Below, in pieces: positions 53,709 to 64,000 of a stretch of DNA of 64,000 bases. Every line of letters starts with the position of its first letter. Position 1 is the stretch's first letter. Below the pieces are notes generated by a model. The model searched no databases. It saw only the letters and a program-made list of their open reading frames with translations, and was not told the DNA's origin. Origin of the DNA: Streptomyces platensis (GTDB lineage: Bacteria > Actinomycetota > Actinomycetes > Streptomycetales > Streptomycetaceae); assembly GCF_008704855.1 (NCBI RefSeq), contig NZ_CP023691.1:3162001-3226000 (forward strand), written 5' to 3'. Position numbers and translations under genes: made by a program.

Positions 53709-55922
53709 TCACATCGCACCGGCGAGCCGGTGATCGAGCGCCGTACACCGCCGACCGGCGGATACCGTGCGGACGGCCTGTCCCAGGGCTTTCCGGGAGC
53801 CGACCAGCACCACCAAACGCTTTGCCCGGGTCACGGCGGTATACAGCAGATTGCGCTGAAGCATCATCCAGGCACTGGTGGTGACCGGAATCACCACCGC
53901 TGGATACTCACTACCCTGCGAACGATGGATCGTCACGGCATAGGCGTGGGCGAGTTCGTCGAGTTCGTCGAAGTCGTAGGGAACCTCCTCGTCCTCGTCG
54001 GTGCGCACGGTCAGCCGCTGCTCGTCGTTGTCCAGAGCGGTGACCACGCCGACCGTGCCGTTGAAGACGCCGTTGCGGCCCTTTTCATAATTGTTCCTGA
54101 TCTGGGTGACCTTGTCGCCGACACGGAAGACCCGGCCGCCGAAGCGGCGCTCGGGCAGATCGGGGCGGGCGGGGGTGACGGCCTGCTGGAGCAGGCCGTT
54201 CAGGGCGCCGGCGCCGGCCGGGCCGCGGTGCATCGGCGTGAGCACCTGGACGTCCCGGCGCGGGTCGAGGCCGAACTTCGCCGGGATGCGGCGGGCCACG
54301 ACATCCACCGTCAGCCGCCCGGCCTCTTCGGCGTCCTCCTCGGCGAACAGGAAGAAGTCCGTCATTCCGGACGTCAGGGGCGGGGCGCCGGAGTTGATGC
54401 GGTGGGCGTTGGTGACCACCCCGGACTGCTGGGCCTGACGGAAGATCCGGGTCAGCCGGACGGCCGGCACCGGGCCGGCGCCGTCCAGCAGATCGCGCAG
54501 CACCTCGCCCGCGCCCACCGACGGGAGCTGGTCGACGTCCCCGACCAGCAGCAGATGGGCGCCCGGCGGCACCGCCTTGACCAGCTTGTTGGCGAGCAGC
54601 AGATCCAGCATCGAGGCCTCGTCGACGACCACCAGGTCGGCGTCCAGCGGCCGGTCCGCGTCATAGGCGGCGTCCCCGCCCGGCTTGAGCTCCAGGAGGC
54701 GGTGGACCGTGGAGGCCTCCGCCCCGGTCAGCTCCGAGAGCCGCTTGGCCGCCCGGCCCGTGGGCGCCGCCAGCACGACCGTGGCCTTCTTGGCGCGGGC
54801 CAGCTCGACGACGGACCGGACCGTGAAGGACTTGCCGCAGCCGGGGCCGCCGGTGAGCACCGCGACCTTCTGCGTCAGCGCCAGCCGCACCGCCTGCTGC
54901 TGCTCGGGGGCCAGCTCGGCGCCCGTACGCCGAGCCAGCCATGCCAGCGCCTTGTCCCAGTCGACGTCCCGGAAGGCCGGCATCCGGTCCTCGTCCGTGC
55001 GCAGCAGCCGGGTCAGCCGGCCGGCCAGGGAGATCTCGGCGCGGTGGAACGGCACCAGATAAACGGCGGTGACCGGCGGCGCACCGTCCGCGTCGCCCGG
55101 TACCTGCTCGCGGACCACGCCCTCCGGGTCGGCGGCCAGCTCGCCCAGGCAGTCGATGACCAGGCCGGTGTCCACCTGGAGCAACTTCACCGCGTCGGCG
55201 ATCAGTTGCTCCTCGGGGAGGAAGCAGTGGCCCTGGTCGGTGGACTGCGACAGGGCGTACTGGAGGCCCGCCTTGACCCGGTCCGGGCTGTCGTGCGGGA
55301 TGCCCACGGACTGCGCGATGCGGTCGGCGGTCAGGAAGCCGATGCCCCAGACGTCGGCGGCCAGTCGGTAGGGCTCGTTGCGGGTGACGGAGATGGCGGC
55401 GTCGCCGTACTTCTTGTAGATCCGCACCGCGATGGAGGTGGACACCCCGACGCCCTGGAGGAAGACCATGACCTCCTTGATGGCCTTCTGCTCCTCCCAC
55501 GCCGCGCCGATCAGCTTCGTCCGCTTGGGGCCCAGGCCCGGTACCTCGACGAGGCGGCCGGGCTCGCGCTCGATGATGTCGAGGGTGTCCGTGCCGAAGT
55601 GCTCGACGATACGGTCCGCGATCCGCGGGCCGATGCCCTTGATGAGGCCGGAGCCCAGATAGCGGCGGATGCCCTGGATCGTGGCGGGCAGGACGGTGGT
55701 GTAGTTCTCGACCATGAACTGCTTGCCGAATTGCGGGTGGGAGCCCCACCGGCCCTCCATCCGCAGCGACTCGCCCGGCTGGGCGCCGAGCAGCGCGCCG
55801 ACGACGGTCAGCAGATCGCCGGAGCCGCGGCCGGTGTCGACCCGCGCGACCGTGTAGCCGTTCTCCTCATTGGCGTAGGTGATCCGCTCCAGGACCCCTT
55901 CGAGCACGGCTGCGTTGACCAT
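53709..55922 (-). CDS. recD2: RecD2-type ATP-dependent DNA helicase
   Basis: 737 aa SF1B helicase. The N-terminal 340 residues include an OB-like region and helix-hairpin-helix pairs (GIGPRIADRIVEHFG, VPGLGPKRTKLIG, WGIGFLTADRIAQ). The helicase core has Walker A GGPGCGKSF (358-366), VVVDEASM, QLPSVGAGEVL, RIFRQ and the C-terminal UvrD-like part (AYAVTIHRSQGSEYPAVVIP). This long form is RecD2, not RecBCD-type RecD. It unwinds 5'-3' and acts in recombination or mismatch repair. No AddAB/RecBC genes nearby. The ATG at 55922 begins MVNAAVLEGVLERI, a usual RecD2 opening. Confidence 0.93.
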   Translation of the reverse strand: MVNAAVLEGVLERITYANEENGYTVARVDTGRGSGDLLTVVGALLGAQPGESLRMEGRWGSHPQFGKQFMVENYTTVLPATIQGIRRYLGSGLIKGIGPRIADRIVEHFGTDTLDIIEREPGRLVEVPGLGPKRTKLIGAAWEEQKAIKEVMVFLQGVGVSTSIAVRIYKKYGDAAISVTRNEPYRLAADVWGIGFLTADRIAQSVGIPHDSPDRVKAGLQYALSQSTDQGHCFLPEEQLIADAVKLLQVDTGLVIDCLGELAADPEGVVREQVPGDADGAPPVTAVYLVPFHRAEISLAGRLTRLLRTDEDRMPAFRDVDWDKALAWLARRTGAELAPEQQQAVRLALTQKVAVLTGGPGCGKSFTVRSVVELARAKKATVVLAAPTGRAAKRLSELTGAEASTVHRLLELKPGGDAAYDADRPLDADLVVVDEASMLDLLLANKLVKAVPPGAHLLLVGDVDQLPSVGAGEVLRDLLDGAGPVPAVRLTRIFRQAQQSGVVTNAHRINSGAPPLTSGMTDFFLFAEEDAEEAGRLTVDVVARRIPAKFGLDPRRDVQVLTPMHRGPAGAGALNGLLQQAVTPARPDLPERRFGGRVFRVGDKVTQIRNNYEKGRNGVFNGTVGVVTALDNDEQRLTVRTDEDEEVPYDFDELDELAHAYAVTIHRSQGSEYPAVVIPVTTSAWMMLQRNLLYTAVTRAKRLVVLVGSRKALGQAVRTVSAGRRCTALDHRLAGAM

Positions 55923-55994
55923 GCACCGACCGTACCGCCGGGGTCTGACACCGCGCGGGTCCGCTGTCGCGCCGGGCCGGAATGCCCGGTTCCC

Positions 55995-56029
55995 ATCGAG
56001 GGGCCCGTCCGATGGTCGGGCCCCTCGAT
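55995..56029 (-). terminator. Strong hairpin between the sugar operon and recD2
   Basis: Perfect 13-base inverted repeat ATCGAGGGGCCCG / CGGGCCCCTCGAT with a 9-base loop. It is 138 bases after the stop of the TIM-barrel gene on the minus strand and 73 bases before the recD2 start, so it ends the upstream operon. Confidence 0.75.
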
Positions 56030-56167
56030 TCCCCCTCCATGCCGGCCCCGGATCCCCCCGGATCCCTCCCCATTTCGGGACCAGCGTCAGCTATGACCTT
56101 TGTGGGCGGCCAACGGTTGCACTCTTCCGCGGAGTTATTTCCCGGCCGGCCGAGGGCGGTTCCCCGG

Positions 56168-57028
56168 TCATCCGACGTGCGTACGGACGCGCCGGACGAC
56201 CTCGGCCAGGACCTCGGCGCCGTCCCGTGCCCACAGCGCCGGGTTGAAGATCTCCACCTCGACCGGGCCCCGGTAACCGGCCGCCTCGACCCGCTCCCGG
56301 AACCACCGCAGATCAACCGAGCCGTCCCCGAGTTGCCCGCGCCCCAGCAGGACTCCTTCGGGCAGCGGGGTGACCCAGTCGGCGAGCTGGAAGGCGGCGA
56401 TCCGGGAGCCGGCCGCGCCGCCGGTGCCGCCCGCGCGCCCGATCTGCGCGCCGACCGTGTCGTCCCACCACAGGTGGTAGGTGTCCACGACCACCCCCAC
56501 CCGGTCGGCGGGGAACCGTTCGGCGAGGTCCAGGGCCTGCGCGAGCGTGGAGACCACGCACCGGTCCGCGGCGTACATCGGGTGCAGCGGTTCGAGCGCC
56601 AGGCGGACGCCCCGCTCGGCGGCGTACGGCGCCAACTCGCCCAGGGCGTCCGCGATCCGCTCCCGGGCGCCGGCCAGGTCCCGGCTGCCGGGCGGCAGCC
56701 CGCCGGAGACCAGGACCAGAGTGTCGGTCCCCAGGGCGGCCGCCTCGTCGAGGGCCGCCCGGTTGTCGTCCAGGGCGGCTGCCCGCTCGCCCGGTTCCAG
56801 GGCGGTGAAGAACCCGCCCCGGCACAGGCTGCTGACCCGCAGCCCGGCGTCCCGTATCAGCCGGGCGGCCGCGGCCACCCCGTACTGCTGGACGGGTGCG
56901 CGCCACAGGCCCACGCCCCGTACGCCGGCCCGTGCGCAGCCGTCGGCCAGTTCGGGCAGCGACCACTGGCGGAGGGTCTCCTGGTTGAGGCTGAGACGGT
57001 CGAGGAGTGACGGGGCGCCGTGGCTCAT
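56168..57028 (-). CDS. Sugar phosphate isomerase/epimerase-family TIM barrel
   Basis: 286 aa. AP-endonuclease-2-like barrel with metal-site segments LALEPLHPMYAADRCVVST, VVDTYHLWWDD, AFQLADWV and VEVEIFNP; opening LLDRLSLNQETLRQWSL. Acts as a sugar or inosose-type epimerase, isomerase or dehydratase; the substrate is unknown. The ATG overlaps the stop of the DUF993 gene (ATGA). Third gene of the Gfo-DUF993-isomerase operon. Confidence 0.85.
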   Translation of the reverse strand: MSHGAPSLLDRLSLNQETLRQWSLPELADGCARAGVRGVGLWRAPVQQYGVAAAARLIRDAGLRVSSLCRGGFFTALEPGERAAALDDNRAALDEAAALGTDTLVLVSGGLPPGSRDLAGARERIADALGELAPYAAERGVRLALEPLHPMYAADRCVVSTLAQALDLAERFPADRVGVVVDTYHLWWDDTVGAQIGRAGGTGGAAGSRIAAFQLADWVTPLPEGVLLGRGQLGDGSVDLRWFRERVEAAGYRGPVEVEIFNPALWARDGAEVLAEVVRRVRTHVG

Positions 57029-58170
57029 GCGCCCCCTCCCCCGTATACCGCGAGCAGGGTGCGCATCCGGTGGGCGGCGAGCCCGGGGTCCGGGAACAGG
57101 CCGAGCGCGTCGGCCAGTTGGTGGGCGCGCCGCAGATGCGGCAGCGAACGGGCCGACTGGAGGCCGCCGACCATGGTGAAGTGCGGCTGGTGGCCCGCCA
57201 GCCAGGCCAGCAGGACCACACCGGTCTTGTAGTGGCGGGTGGGTGCCGCGAAGAGGTGCCGGGCGAGCGTGACGGTGGGGTCCAGGGCGGCCCGGAAACC
57301 CGCGGTGTCCCCGGTGTCGAGGCGGCGGACGGCCGCCGCGGCCAGGGGGGCGAGCGGGTCGAAGACGCCCAGCAGGGCATCGCTGAAGCCGTGTGTGTCG
57401 CCCGCGATCAGCTCCGGGTAGTGGAAGTCGTCGCCGGTGTAGCAGCGCACGTCCGGGGGCAGCCGGCGGCGCAGCGCCACCTCCCGGACGGGGTCCAGCA
57501 GGGAGATCTTGACGCCGTCCACCGTGCCGGGGTGGTCGGCGACGAGCGCGAGGAGCGTCTCGGTGGCGGCGCCGGGATCCGCGCTGCCCCAGTAGCCCGC
57601 CAGTGCCGGGTCGAACATCGGGCCGAGCCAGTGCAGGATCGCCGGCCGGGTGGTCTGGCGCAGCAGATGGCCGTAGAGCTCCCGGTAGTCGTCGGGGCCG
57701 GTGGCGGCCGCGGCGAGCTGACGGGACGCCATCAGGACGGGCCGGGCGCCGGCCGCCTCGACGGTGCCGAGCTGTTCCTCGTACGCGTCCCGGACATCGG
57801 CCAAGGAGGCGCCGTGGGCGGGTAGTTGATCGGTGCCGGCGCCGCAGGCGAGCAGCCCGCCGACCGAGTGTGCCTCGGCGGCGGAGCGCCGGATCAGCTC
57901 GGCGGCGGCGCCCCAGTCCAGGCCGGCACCGCGCTGCGCGGTGTCCATCGCCTCGGCCACGCCCAGGCCGTGCGCCCACAGGTGGTGCCGGAAGGCGAGG
58001 GTGGCGTCCCAGTCGACGGCGGCCGGGCCGTCCGGGGTGGTGTCGGCGTACGGATCGGCGACCACATGGGCGGCGGCGTAGACCGTGCGGGAGCGCAAGG
58101 GGGGCGGCGGGGAAGCGGTCGGGGATACGGGGTCCGGCGCGGAACGGGCGGGGTGCGCCGGGGCGTTCAC
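57025..58170 (-). CDS. DUF993 protein (dihydrodipicolinate synthase-like barrel)
   Basis: 381 aa, resembling DUF993 to my memory: VYAAAHVVADPYADTTP near the start, DWDATLAFRHHLWAHGLGVAEAMDTAQRG, PAILHWLGPMFDPALAGYWGS, DGVKISLLD (the Lys would form the Schiff base) and YTGDDFHYPELIAGD. The barrel with a central K-I-S-L-L-D suggests an aldolase/lyase of the DHDPS type. The GTG start overlaps the stop of the oxidoreductase (GTGA). Always seen with a Gfo/Idh enzyme and a sugar isomerase in Streptomyces, from recollection; reaction unknown. Confidence 0.75.
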   Translation of the reverse strand: MNAPAHPARSAPDPVSPTASPPPPLRSRTVYAAAHVVADPYADTTPDGPAAVDWDATLAFRHHLWAHGLGVAEAMDTAQRGAGLDWGAAAELIRRSAAEAHSVGGLLACGAGTDQLPAHGASLADVRDAYEEQLGTVEAAGARPVLMASRQLAAAATGPDDYRELYGHLLRQTTRPAILHWLGPMFDPALAGYWGSADPGAATETLLALVADHPGTVDGVKISLLDPVREVALRRRLPPDVRCYTGDDFHYPELIAGDTHGFSDALLGVFDPLAPLAAAAVRRLDTGDTAGFRAALDPTVTLARHLFAAPTRHYKTGVVLLAWLAGHQPHFTMVGGLQSARSLPHLRRAHQLADALGLFPDPGLAAHRMRTLLAVYGGGGA

Positions 58171-59318
58171 CGGATCGCCTCCGGCACGTCCAGGCGGCGT
58201 CCCTCCGAAGAGGAACGCCGCGCCAGTTCGGCGAGCTGGACGCCGCGGGCGCCCGCCGCCAGGTCCCAGCGCCAGGGCTCGTCGCGTACGACATGCCGGA
58301 GGAACAGCTCCCACTGGACCTTGAACCCGTTGTCGAAGTCGGCGTTGTCGGGGACGTCCTGCCATTGCGCGCGGAACGGCTCGGATGCCGGGACATCGGG
58401 GTTCCAGACGGGCTTGGGGGTGCCGGCGCGGTGCTGGATGCGGCAGTGGCGCAGCCCGGCGACGGCCGAGCCCTCGGTGCCGTCCACCTGGAACTCCACG
58501 AGTTCGTCGCGGTGCACCCGGACCGCCCAGGAGGAGTTGATCTGCGCGACGATGCCGCCGGCCAGTTCGAAGATGCCGTAGGCGGCGTCGTCGGCGGTGG
58601 CGTCGTACGGGGCGCCCGACTCGTCCCAGCGGCGCGGGATGTGGGTGGTGAGGTGCGCCTGGACGCTTCTGACCGGCCCGAACAGTTCGTGCAGGAGGTA
58701 CTCCCAGTGCGGGAACATGTCCGCCGCGATGCCGCCGCCGTCCTCGGCGCGGTAGTTCCAGGAGGGGCGCTGCGCCGGCTGGGTGTCCCCTTCGAAGACC
58801 CAGTAGCCGAACTCGCCCCGTACGGACAGGAGGCGGCCGAAGAAACCGCTCTCGACGAGGCGGCGGAGCTTGCGGAGGCCGGGCAGGAAGAGCTTGTCCT
58901 GGACGACACCGTTCTTGACGCCCGCCTCCTGGGCCAGCCGGGCCAGCTTCAGGGCGCCGGCCAGGCCGCTCGCGGTGGGCTTCTCGACGTACAGATGCTT
59001 TCCGGCGGCGATCGCCTTGCCCACCGCTTCCTCGCGGGCGGCGGTGATCTGGGCGTCGAAGTAGACGTCGATGGTGTCGTCACCCAGTACGGAGTCGAGG
59101 TCGCAGCTCCAGTGCTCCACACCGTGGCGGTCGGCCAGCGCCCGCAGTTTGTGCGCGGAGCGGCCGACGAGGACGGGCTCGGGCCGGATCCGGGTCCCGT
59201 CGGCGAGCTCCAGGCCGCCCTGGTCGCGCAGGGCCAGGACGGAGCGGACCAGATGCTGGCGGTGTCCCATGCGTCCGGTCACGCCGTTCATGGCGATGCG
59301 TACGGTCGTGTGTGTCAC
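58167..59318 (-). CDS. Gfo/Idh/MocA-family oxidoreductase
   Basis: 383 aa. The Rossmann motif is unusual (RIAMNGVTGRMGHRQHLVRS, with NGVTGRMG rather than G-x-G-x-x-G). The catalytic motif YVEKPTASG carries Lys, and AADMFPHWEYLLHELFG has the Asp/His region. It oxidises a sugar or polyol with NAD(P); the substrate is unknown. The GTG at 59318 has GGGAGG 7 bases upstream. First gene of an operon with DUF993 and the isomerase. Divergent from the MarR-GNAT gene, 164 bases between starts with the operator in it. Confidence 0.85.
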   Translation of the reverse strand: MTHTTVRIAMNGVTGRMGHRQHLVRSVLALRDQGGLELADGTRIRPEPVLVGRSAHKLRALADRHGVEHWSCDLDSVLGDDTIDVYFDAQITAAREEAVGKAIAAGKHLYVEKPTASGLAGALKLARLAQEAGVKNGVVQDKLFLPGLRKLRRLVESGFFGRLLSVRGEFGYWVFEGDTQPAQRPSWNYRAEDGGGIAADMFPHWEYLLHELFGPVRSVQAHLTTHIPRRWDESGAPYDATADDAAYGIFELAGGIVAQINSSWAVRVHRDELVEFQVDGTEGSAVAGLRHCRIQHRAGTPKPVWNPDVPASEPFRAQWQDVPDNADFDNGFKVQWELFLRHVVRDEPWRWDLAAGARGVQLAELARRSSSEGRRLDVPEAIR

Positions 59319-59451
59319 GGCCCGGCCTCCCTCGCTCGCGGCGGGTGGGGAGCGTCCGCGGTGCGCGCTCTCCCGCGAGGACGCTAGCCCGCGCGCGAAG
59401 TCATCAACAGGGTGCGAAATTGCCGTGCGCGGTGCGGCCTCCTTCACCTAT

Positions 59452-59468
59452 CCTTGACTAAGTCAAGG
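59452..59468. promoter_or_regulatory. Palindromic operator, MarR-GNAT site
   Basis: CCTTGACTAAGTCAAGG, CCTTGAC-TAA-GTCAAGG: the 7-base arms pair perfectly. Outer TCACC (59444-59448) and GGTGA (59468-59472) add symmetry. It lies 12 bases before the MarR-GNAT start. TTGAC could also be a -35. Confidence 0.7.
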
Positions 59469-59482
59469 GTGAGGGGTCGATG

Positions 59483-60460
59483 ATGACAACCGGTACGGCA
59501 TCCGGCATGACCTCCGGCGCGGCGCGCGACGCCACGCCCGAGGTCCGCGAGCTGCGCAGATTCAACCGCTTCTACACGAACCTGATCGGCGCCCTCGACT
59601 ACGGGCGGCATCTCTACACCCCCTTCACCCTCACCGAGGCCCGGGTGCTCTACGAGGTCGCGCACCACGAGCGGGTGGACGCCGCGGATCTGCGGGCCTC
59701 GCTGTCGCTGGACGCCGGCTATCTGAGCAGGCTGCTCGGCAAGTTCGAGGACCGCGAGCTGATCACCCGCGGCAAGTCCGAGCAGGACCCCCGCCGGCAG
59801 CGCATCACGCTGACCGACGGCGGCCGGGAGGCGGCCGGCCTGCTGGAGGAGCGCTCGCAGGACGCCGCCGGGTCGCTGCTGGAGCAGCTCCCGGACGAGG
59901 ACCGGGCCCGGCTGGTGGACTCGATGCGGACCATCCGCGCCCTGCTCGGCGAGGGCGCCGCACACCCGGCCGAGAACCGGGCGGAGGTGACGCTGCGCAC
60001 GTCCCGCCCCGGGGACCTGGGCTGGATGGTCGAGCGCAACGCCGCGCTCTACGCCGCCGAGTACGGCTTCGATCTGAGCTATGAGGCGCTGGTGGCCCGG
60101 ATCATCGCCGAGTACGCCGAGGCCTTCGACCCGCGGTGGGACCGCACCTGGATAGCCGAGCTGGACGGGCGCCGGGCGGGCTCGGTGATGTGCGTACGGG
60201 ACAGGCCCGGGGTGGCCCGGCTGCGGCTGCTGCTGGTGGAGCCGGACGCCCGCGGGCACGGCGTGGGCCGTCAACTCGTCGACGCCTGCGTGGAGTTCGC
60301 CCGCGAGGCCGGGTACGGCGAGATGGTGCTGTGGACCAACTCCGTCCTCGGCGCGGCCCGCCGTATCTATCAGCGGGCCGGGTTCGAGCTGGTCGCCGAG
60401 TCGGCGCACCACAGCTTCGGGCAGGACCTGGTCGGCCAGGACTGGCGGATGGTCCTGTGA
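59483..60460 (+). CDS. MarR-GNAT fusion regulator
   Basis: 325 aa. The N-terminal 150 residues form a MarR domain (TEARVLYEVAHHERVDAADLRASLSLDAGYLSRLLGKFEDRELI, then RRQRITLTDGGREAA); residues 160-325 form a GNAT acetyltransferase (LLLVEPDARGHGVGRQLVDACVEFAR, AARRIYQRAGFELVAES). Such fusions occur in Actinobacteria; the acetyltransferase may act on a small effector or on the regulator. The second ATG (59483) is preferred, as GAGGGG is 6 bases upstream; the ATG at 59480 is adjacent. Flanked by the sugar operon (left) and a TIM-barrel isomerase (right). Confidence 0.88.
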   Translation: MTTGTASGMTSGAARDATPEVRELRRFNRFYTNLIGALDYGRHLYTPFTLTEARVLYEVAHHERVDAADLRASLSLDAGYLSRLLGKFEDRELITRGKSEQDPRRQRITLTDGGREAAGLLEERSQDAAGSLLEQLPDEDRARLVDSMRTIRALLGEGAAHPAENRAEVTLRTSRPGDLGWMVERNAALYAAEYGFDLSYEALVARIIAEYAEAFDPRWDRTWIAELDGRRAGSVMCVRDRPGVARLRLLLVEPDARGHGVGRQLVDACVEFAREAGYGEMVLWTNSVLGAARRIYQRAGFELVAESAHHSFGQDLVGQDWRMVL

Positions 60461-60531
60461 TGCCGCGGGCATTGCGGGCAGGGTGGAAGGGACGGACGAC
60501 GATGGCGTGAACCACGAGGAGGAGCCCAGGC

Positions 60532-61437
60532 ATGGTCAGCACCGGCAACGCACATGGCACCGCCCCCGCGATGCGCTTCGCTTTCTCCACACTCGGTGTG
60601 CCCGGCATGCCGGTGGCCGACGTCCTGCGGCTGGCCACCGACACCGGGTATCAGGGCGTGGAGCTGCGGGCCCATCCGGAGGAACCGGTGCATCCACTGA
60701 TCGGGATGCGGGAACGGGCCGCGGTGCGCAAGCAGTTCGCGGACGCCGGGGTCGAGATCCTGGCCGTCGCCGGATACGCCCAGGTGGCCGCGGCCCGGGA
60801 CACGGCGGGCGAGGAGGAGCTGGCGCAGGAGCTGAGCGAGCTGGTGTGGCTCGCCGCGGATCTGGGGGCGCCGTATGTCCGGGTCTTCCCCGGCGGCGGG
60901 GAGCGCCCGGCGGCCGAGGCGGACGCGGACGCCGCCCGCCGGCTCGCCGCGGTGGCCCCGCTCGCGGCCGAACGGGGCGTCCGGGTGCTGCTGGAGACCC
61001 ATGACTCGCACCGTACGGGCGCGGCCGCCGCCCGGGTGCTGGGCCCCGTGGGGCACCGTCAGGTCGGGGCGCTCTGGGACGTGCTGCACAGCTGGCTCGG
61101 TGGCGAGGAGCCGACCGACACCCATGCCGCGCTCGCCCCGCATCTGGGCTATGTCCAGGTCAAGGACGTCGCCTCGGCCGAGGACCGCACCCCCCTCCCG
61201 CTCGGCGCCGGCACCGTCCCACTGGCCGCCGCCCTGGCCACCCTGGGCCAGGACCCCGCCGACGCCCACGGCCCGGTACCGGCCCCCGAGGGCACCTACG
61301 ACCAGGGCGCGGGCGGCTGGCTGTGCTGGGAGTACGAGAAGCGCTGGTACCCGGGCGCGACCGACCTCCCCGCCCTGCTGGCCCCGGGCCGCGCCCATCT
61401 CCAGCGGCTCCTGGGAGACGGGCCTGCGGCTTCCTGA
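60532..61437 (+). CDS. Sugar phosphate isomerase/epimerase-family TIM barrel
   Basis: 301 aa. Opening RFAFSTLGVPGMPVADVLRLATDTGYQGVELR; metal ligands in GGGERPA (weak), RVLLETHDSH, ALWDVLHSWLGGEEP and YVQVKDVAS. Typical AP-endonuclease-2-like barrel; the ending WEYEKRWYPG resembles IolE/hydroxypyruvate-isomerase-like enzymes. GGAGGAG precedes the ATG. Same direction as the MarR-GNAT gene, 71 bases after it, so likely under the same control. Substrate unknown. Confidence 0.85.
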   Translation: MVSTGNAHGTAPAMRFAFSTLGVPGMPVADVLRLATDTGYQGVELRAHPEEPVHPLIGMRERAAVRKQFADAGVEILAVAGYAQVAAARDTAGEEELAQELSELVWLAADLGAPYVRVFPGGGERPAAEADADAARRLAAVAPLAAERGVRVLLETHDSHRTGAAAARVLGPVGHRQVGALWDVLHSWLGGEEPTDTHAALAPHLGYVQVKDVASAEDRTPLPLGAGTVPLAAALATLGQDPADAHGPVPAPEGTYDQGAGGWLCWEYEKRWYPGATDLPALLAPGRAHLQRLLGDGPAAS

Positions 61438-61795
61438 GGGGGAAGTGGCGGGCGGCGGCGGGTCGGGATACGGCCGGCCGGTCGCCTCGGGGGCGTCTCC
61501 GGCCGCCCCGCACGCCGTCGCCCGCATGGCCCGCGTCGTCGTCGGCCCCCAGGCCGCACCCACCGGCCCCGCGCCGGCGTCGGCCCACCCGCACGCCGCC
61601 ACCCACCGCCCCCGCTCCTCCGCCGCCCCACCCCGGGCCGCGCCACCCGACGCCCCATCACACATCCCCCGCCGCCGCGCAATTGCTGGGCGCCACCGCG
61701 GATCGCGTCATTGACCGACAATTGTTTTCCGGCTATCCGTGTCTCCTTGGAAGTTTCCTTCAATGAGTCGAGGAAGCCCTCCGGAAGGAGCGCAG
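61438..61795 (+). promoter_or_regulatory. Spacer with promoter for the GH3 gene
   Basis: 358 bases, C-rich and non-coding up to about 61680. TTGACC (61711-61716) and TATCCG (61734-61739) are 17 bases apart, a good Streptomyces promoter, about 50 bases before the GH3 start codon. Confidence 0.5.
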
Positions 61796-63643
<1,848 letters not shown>

Positions 63644-63657
63644 GCCGACCCGGACAC

Positions 63658-63690
63658 GGCGCGCTCCCCCGGTCCCTCGGGGAGCGCGCC
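63658..63690 (+). terminator. Terminator past the GH3 gene
   Basis: Perfect 12-base inverted repeat GGCGCGCTCCCC and GGGGAGCGCGCC, 9-base loop. It starts 14 bases after the GH3 stop codon and may act on both strands, since the partial hydrolase gene converges on it. Confidence 0.75.
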
Positions 63691-63750
63691 GTTCGGCCGG
63701 TCACCGCACCGCGGCCGCGGGGCGCGGCGGCCCCGCGGCGGGTGGCGGAC

Positions 63751-64000
63751 TCAGGGCCGCAGCAGCGGCATCCGCCGGATCTCCTGCTTGTCCAGCTTCT
63801 TGTTGTCCGGGGCCAGCGGGGCGGGCTTGCCGGCCGGGGCCTGGACACCGGCCCAGTCGAGAAGCTCGGCGGTGGCCTTGGTGCGGTCGGCCTCCTTCAG
63901 CTTCGCGATGTTCGAGCCGTGGTTGCCGCCGGGCACGGTGAAGACGTAGGAGTCCCGGGCGCCCTTGCCGACCTCGAAGTGCTCCGAACTCCACGGGTCG
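63751..64000 (-). CDS. Alpha/beta hydrolase, C-terminal end only (5' cut by window)
   Basis: The visible 82 residues are the tail of a protein that begins outside the window. EHFEVGKGARDSYVFTVPGGNHGSNIAKL contains a GGNH histidine that fits the last catalytic residue of an alpha/beta hydrolase; the rest is a charged tail ending RRMPLLRP. Full identity cannot be judged. Convergent with the GH3 gene, sharing the terminator. Confidence 0.55.
   Translation of the reverse strand, partial: DPWSSEHFEVGKGARDSYVFTVPGGNHGSNIAKLKEADRTKATAELLDWAGVQAPAGKPAPLAPDNKKLDKQEIRRMPLLRP

Noticed and set aside
53604..56096. Long open frame on the + strand opposite recD2
   Set aside because: Antisense artefact; recD2 on the other strand has all helicase motifs.

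Overview
The base composition (very GC-rich, strong third-position G/C), the Shine-Dalgarno pattern and the gene content (CopZ/CopA, an Mbl/MreB paralogue, a TPR regulator of NsdA type, DUF5988, PKS, GHKL anti-sigma-like kinase) point to a Streptomyces or close relative, chromosomal DNA. I see no rRNA, tRNA, CRISPR array, insertion sequence or phage module in the 64 kb.

Layout. 1-5.9 kb: a truncated amino-acid permease, an orphan glutamate-synthase-small-subunit-like protein, an HTH/TPR regulator with an in-frame TTA (bldA-type) codon, and a small GHKL ATPase. 6.3-14.3 kb: a compact minus-strand polyketide locus of DUF5988 protein, an atypical stand-alone ketosynthase and one fully reducing KS-AT-DH-ER-KR-ACP synthase of 2114 aa that looks like mycobacterial mycocerosic acid synthase; an 11-codon ORF overlaps the ketosynthase start. 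14.5-18.4 kb: a hypothetical, a degenerate tyrosine recombinase, an IPT/TIG repeat protein and non-coding stretches including a very G-rich tract. 18.4-21.8 kb: FAD monooxygenase and TetR regulator (divergent, shared operator) plus an epoxide-hydrolase-like enzyme. 21.9-34 kb: MreB/Mbl paralogue, FUSC membrane protein, secreted esterase, a hydrolase-ABC ATPase fusion with its permease, an orphan histidine kinase, GNAT, and a membrane protein with a Pro-rich tail.

34-48.3 kb is a myo-inositol catabolic locus: iolC, aldolase, iolB, iolD and mmsA leftwards; iolE, an inositol dehydrogenase and an MFS sugar transporter rightwards; then a LacI repressor divergent from a second inositol-type dehydrogenase, with two identical operator cores. 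A repeated TAAGGAC-type motif marks the divergent iol promoters. The pathway would convert inositol to acetyl-CoA (and, through mmsA, methylmalonate semialdehyde to propionyl-CoA).

48.3-56 kb: DedA protein, a copper resistance operon (copZ-copA) behind a palindromic CsoR-type operator, a highly structured probable non-coding RNA, citrate synthase and RecD2 helicase. 56-61.5 kb: a second sugar-catabolic module (Gfo/Idh oxidoreductase, DUF993, two TIM-barrel isomerases) arranged around a MarR-GNAT fusion regulator with a near-perfect palindrome. 61.8-64 kb: a Tat-exported GH3 beta-N-acetylhexosaminidase and the tail of an alpha/beta hydrolase.

The most unusual items are the mini-PKS locus with its odd ketosynthase and coupled leader ORF, the extracellular-hydrolase/ABC-ATPase fusion, the structured RNA between copA and citrate synthase, and the MarR-GNAT/DUF993 sugar module. 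All names rest on reading motifs by eye; no database search was possible.
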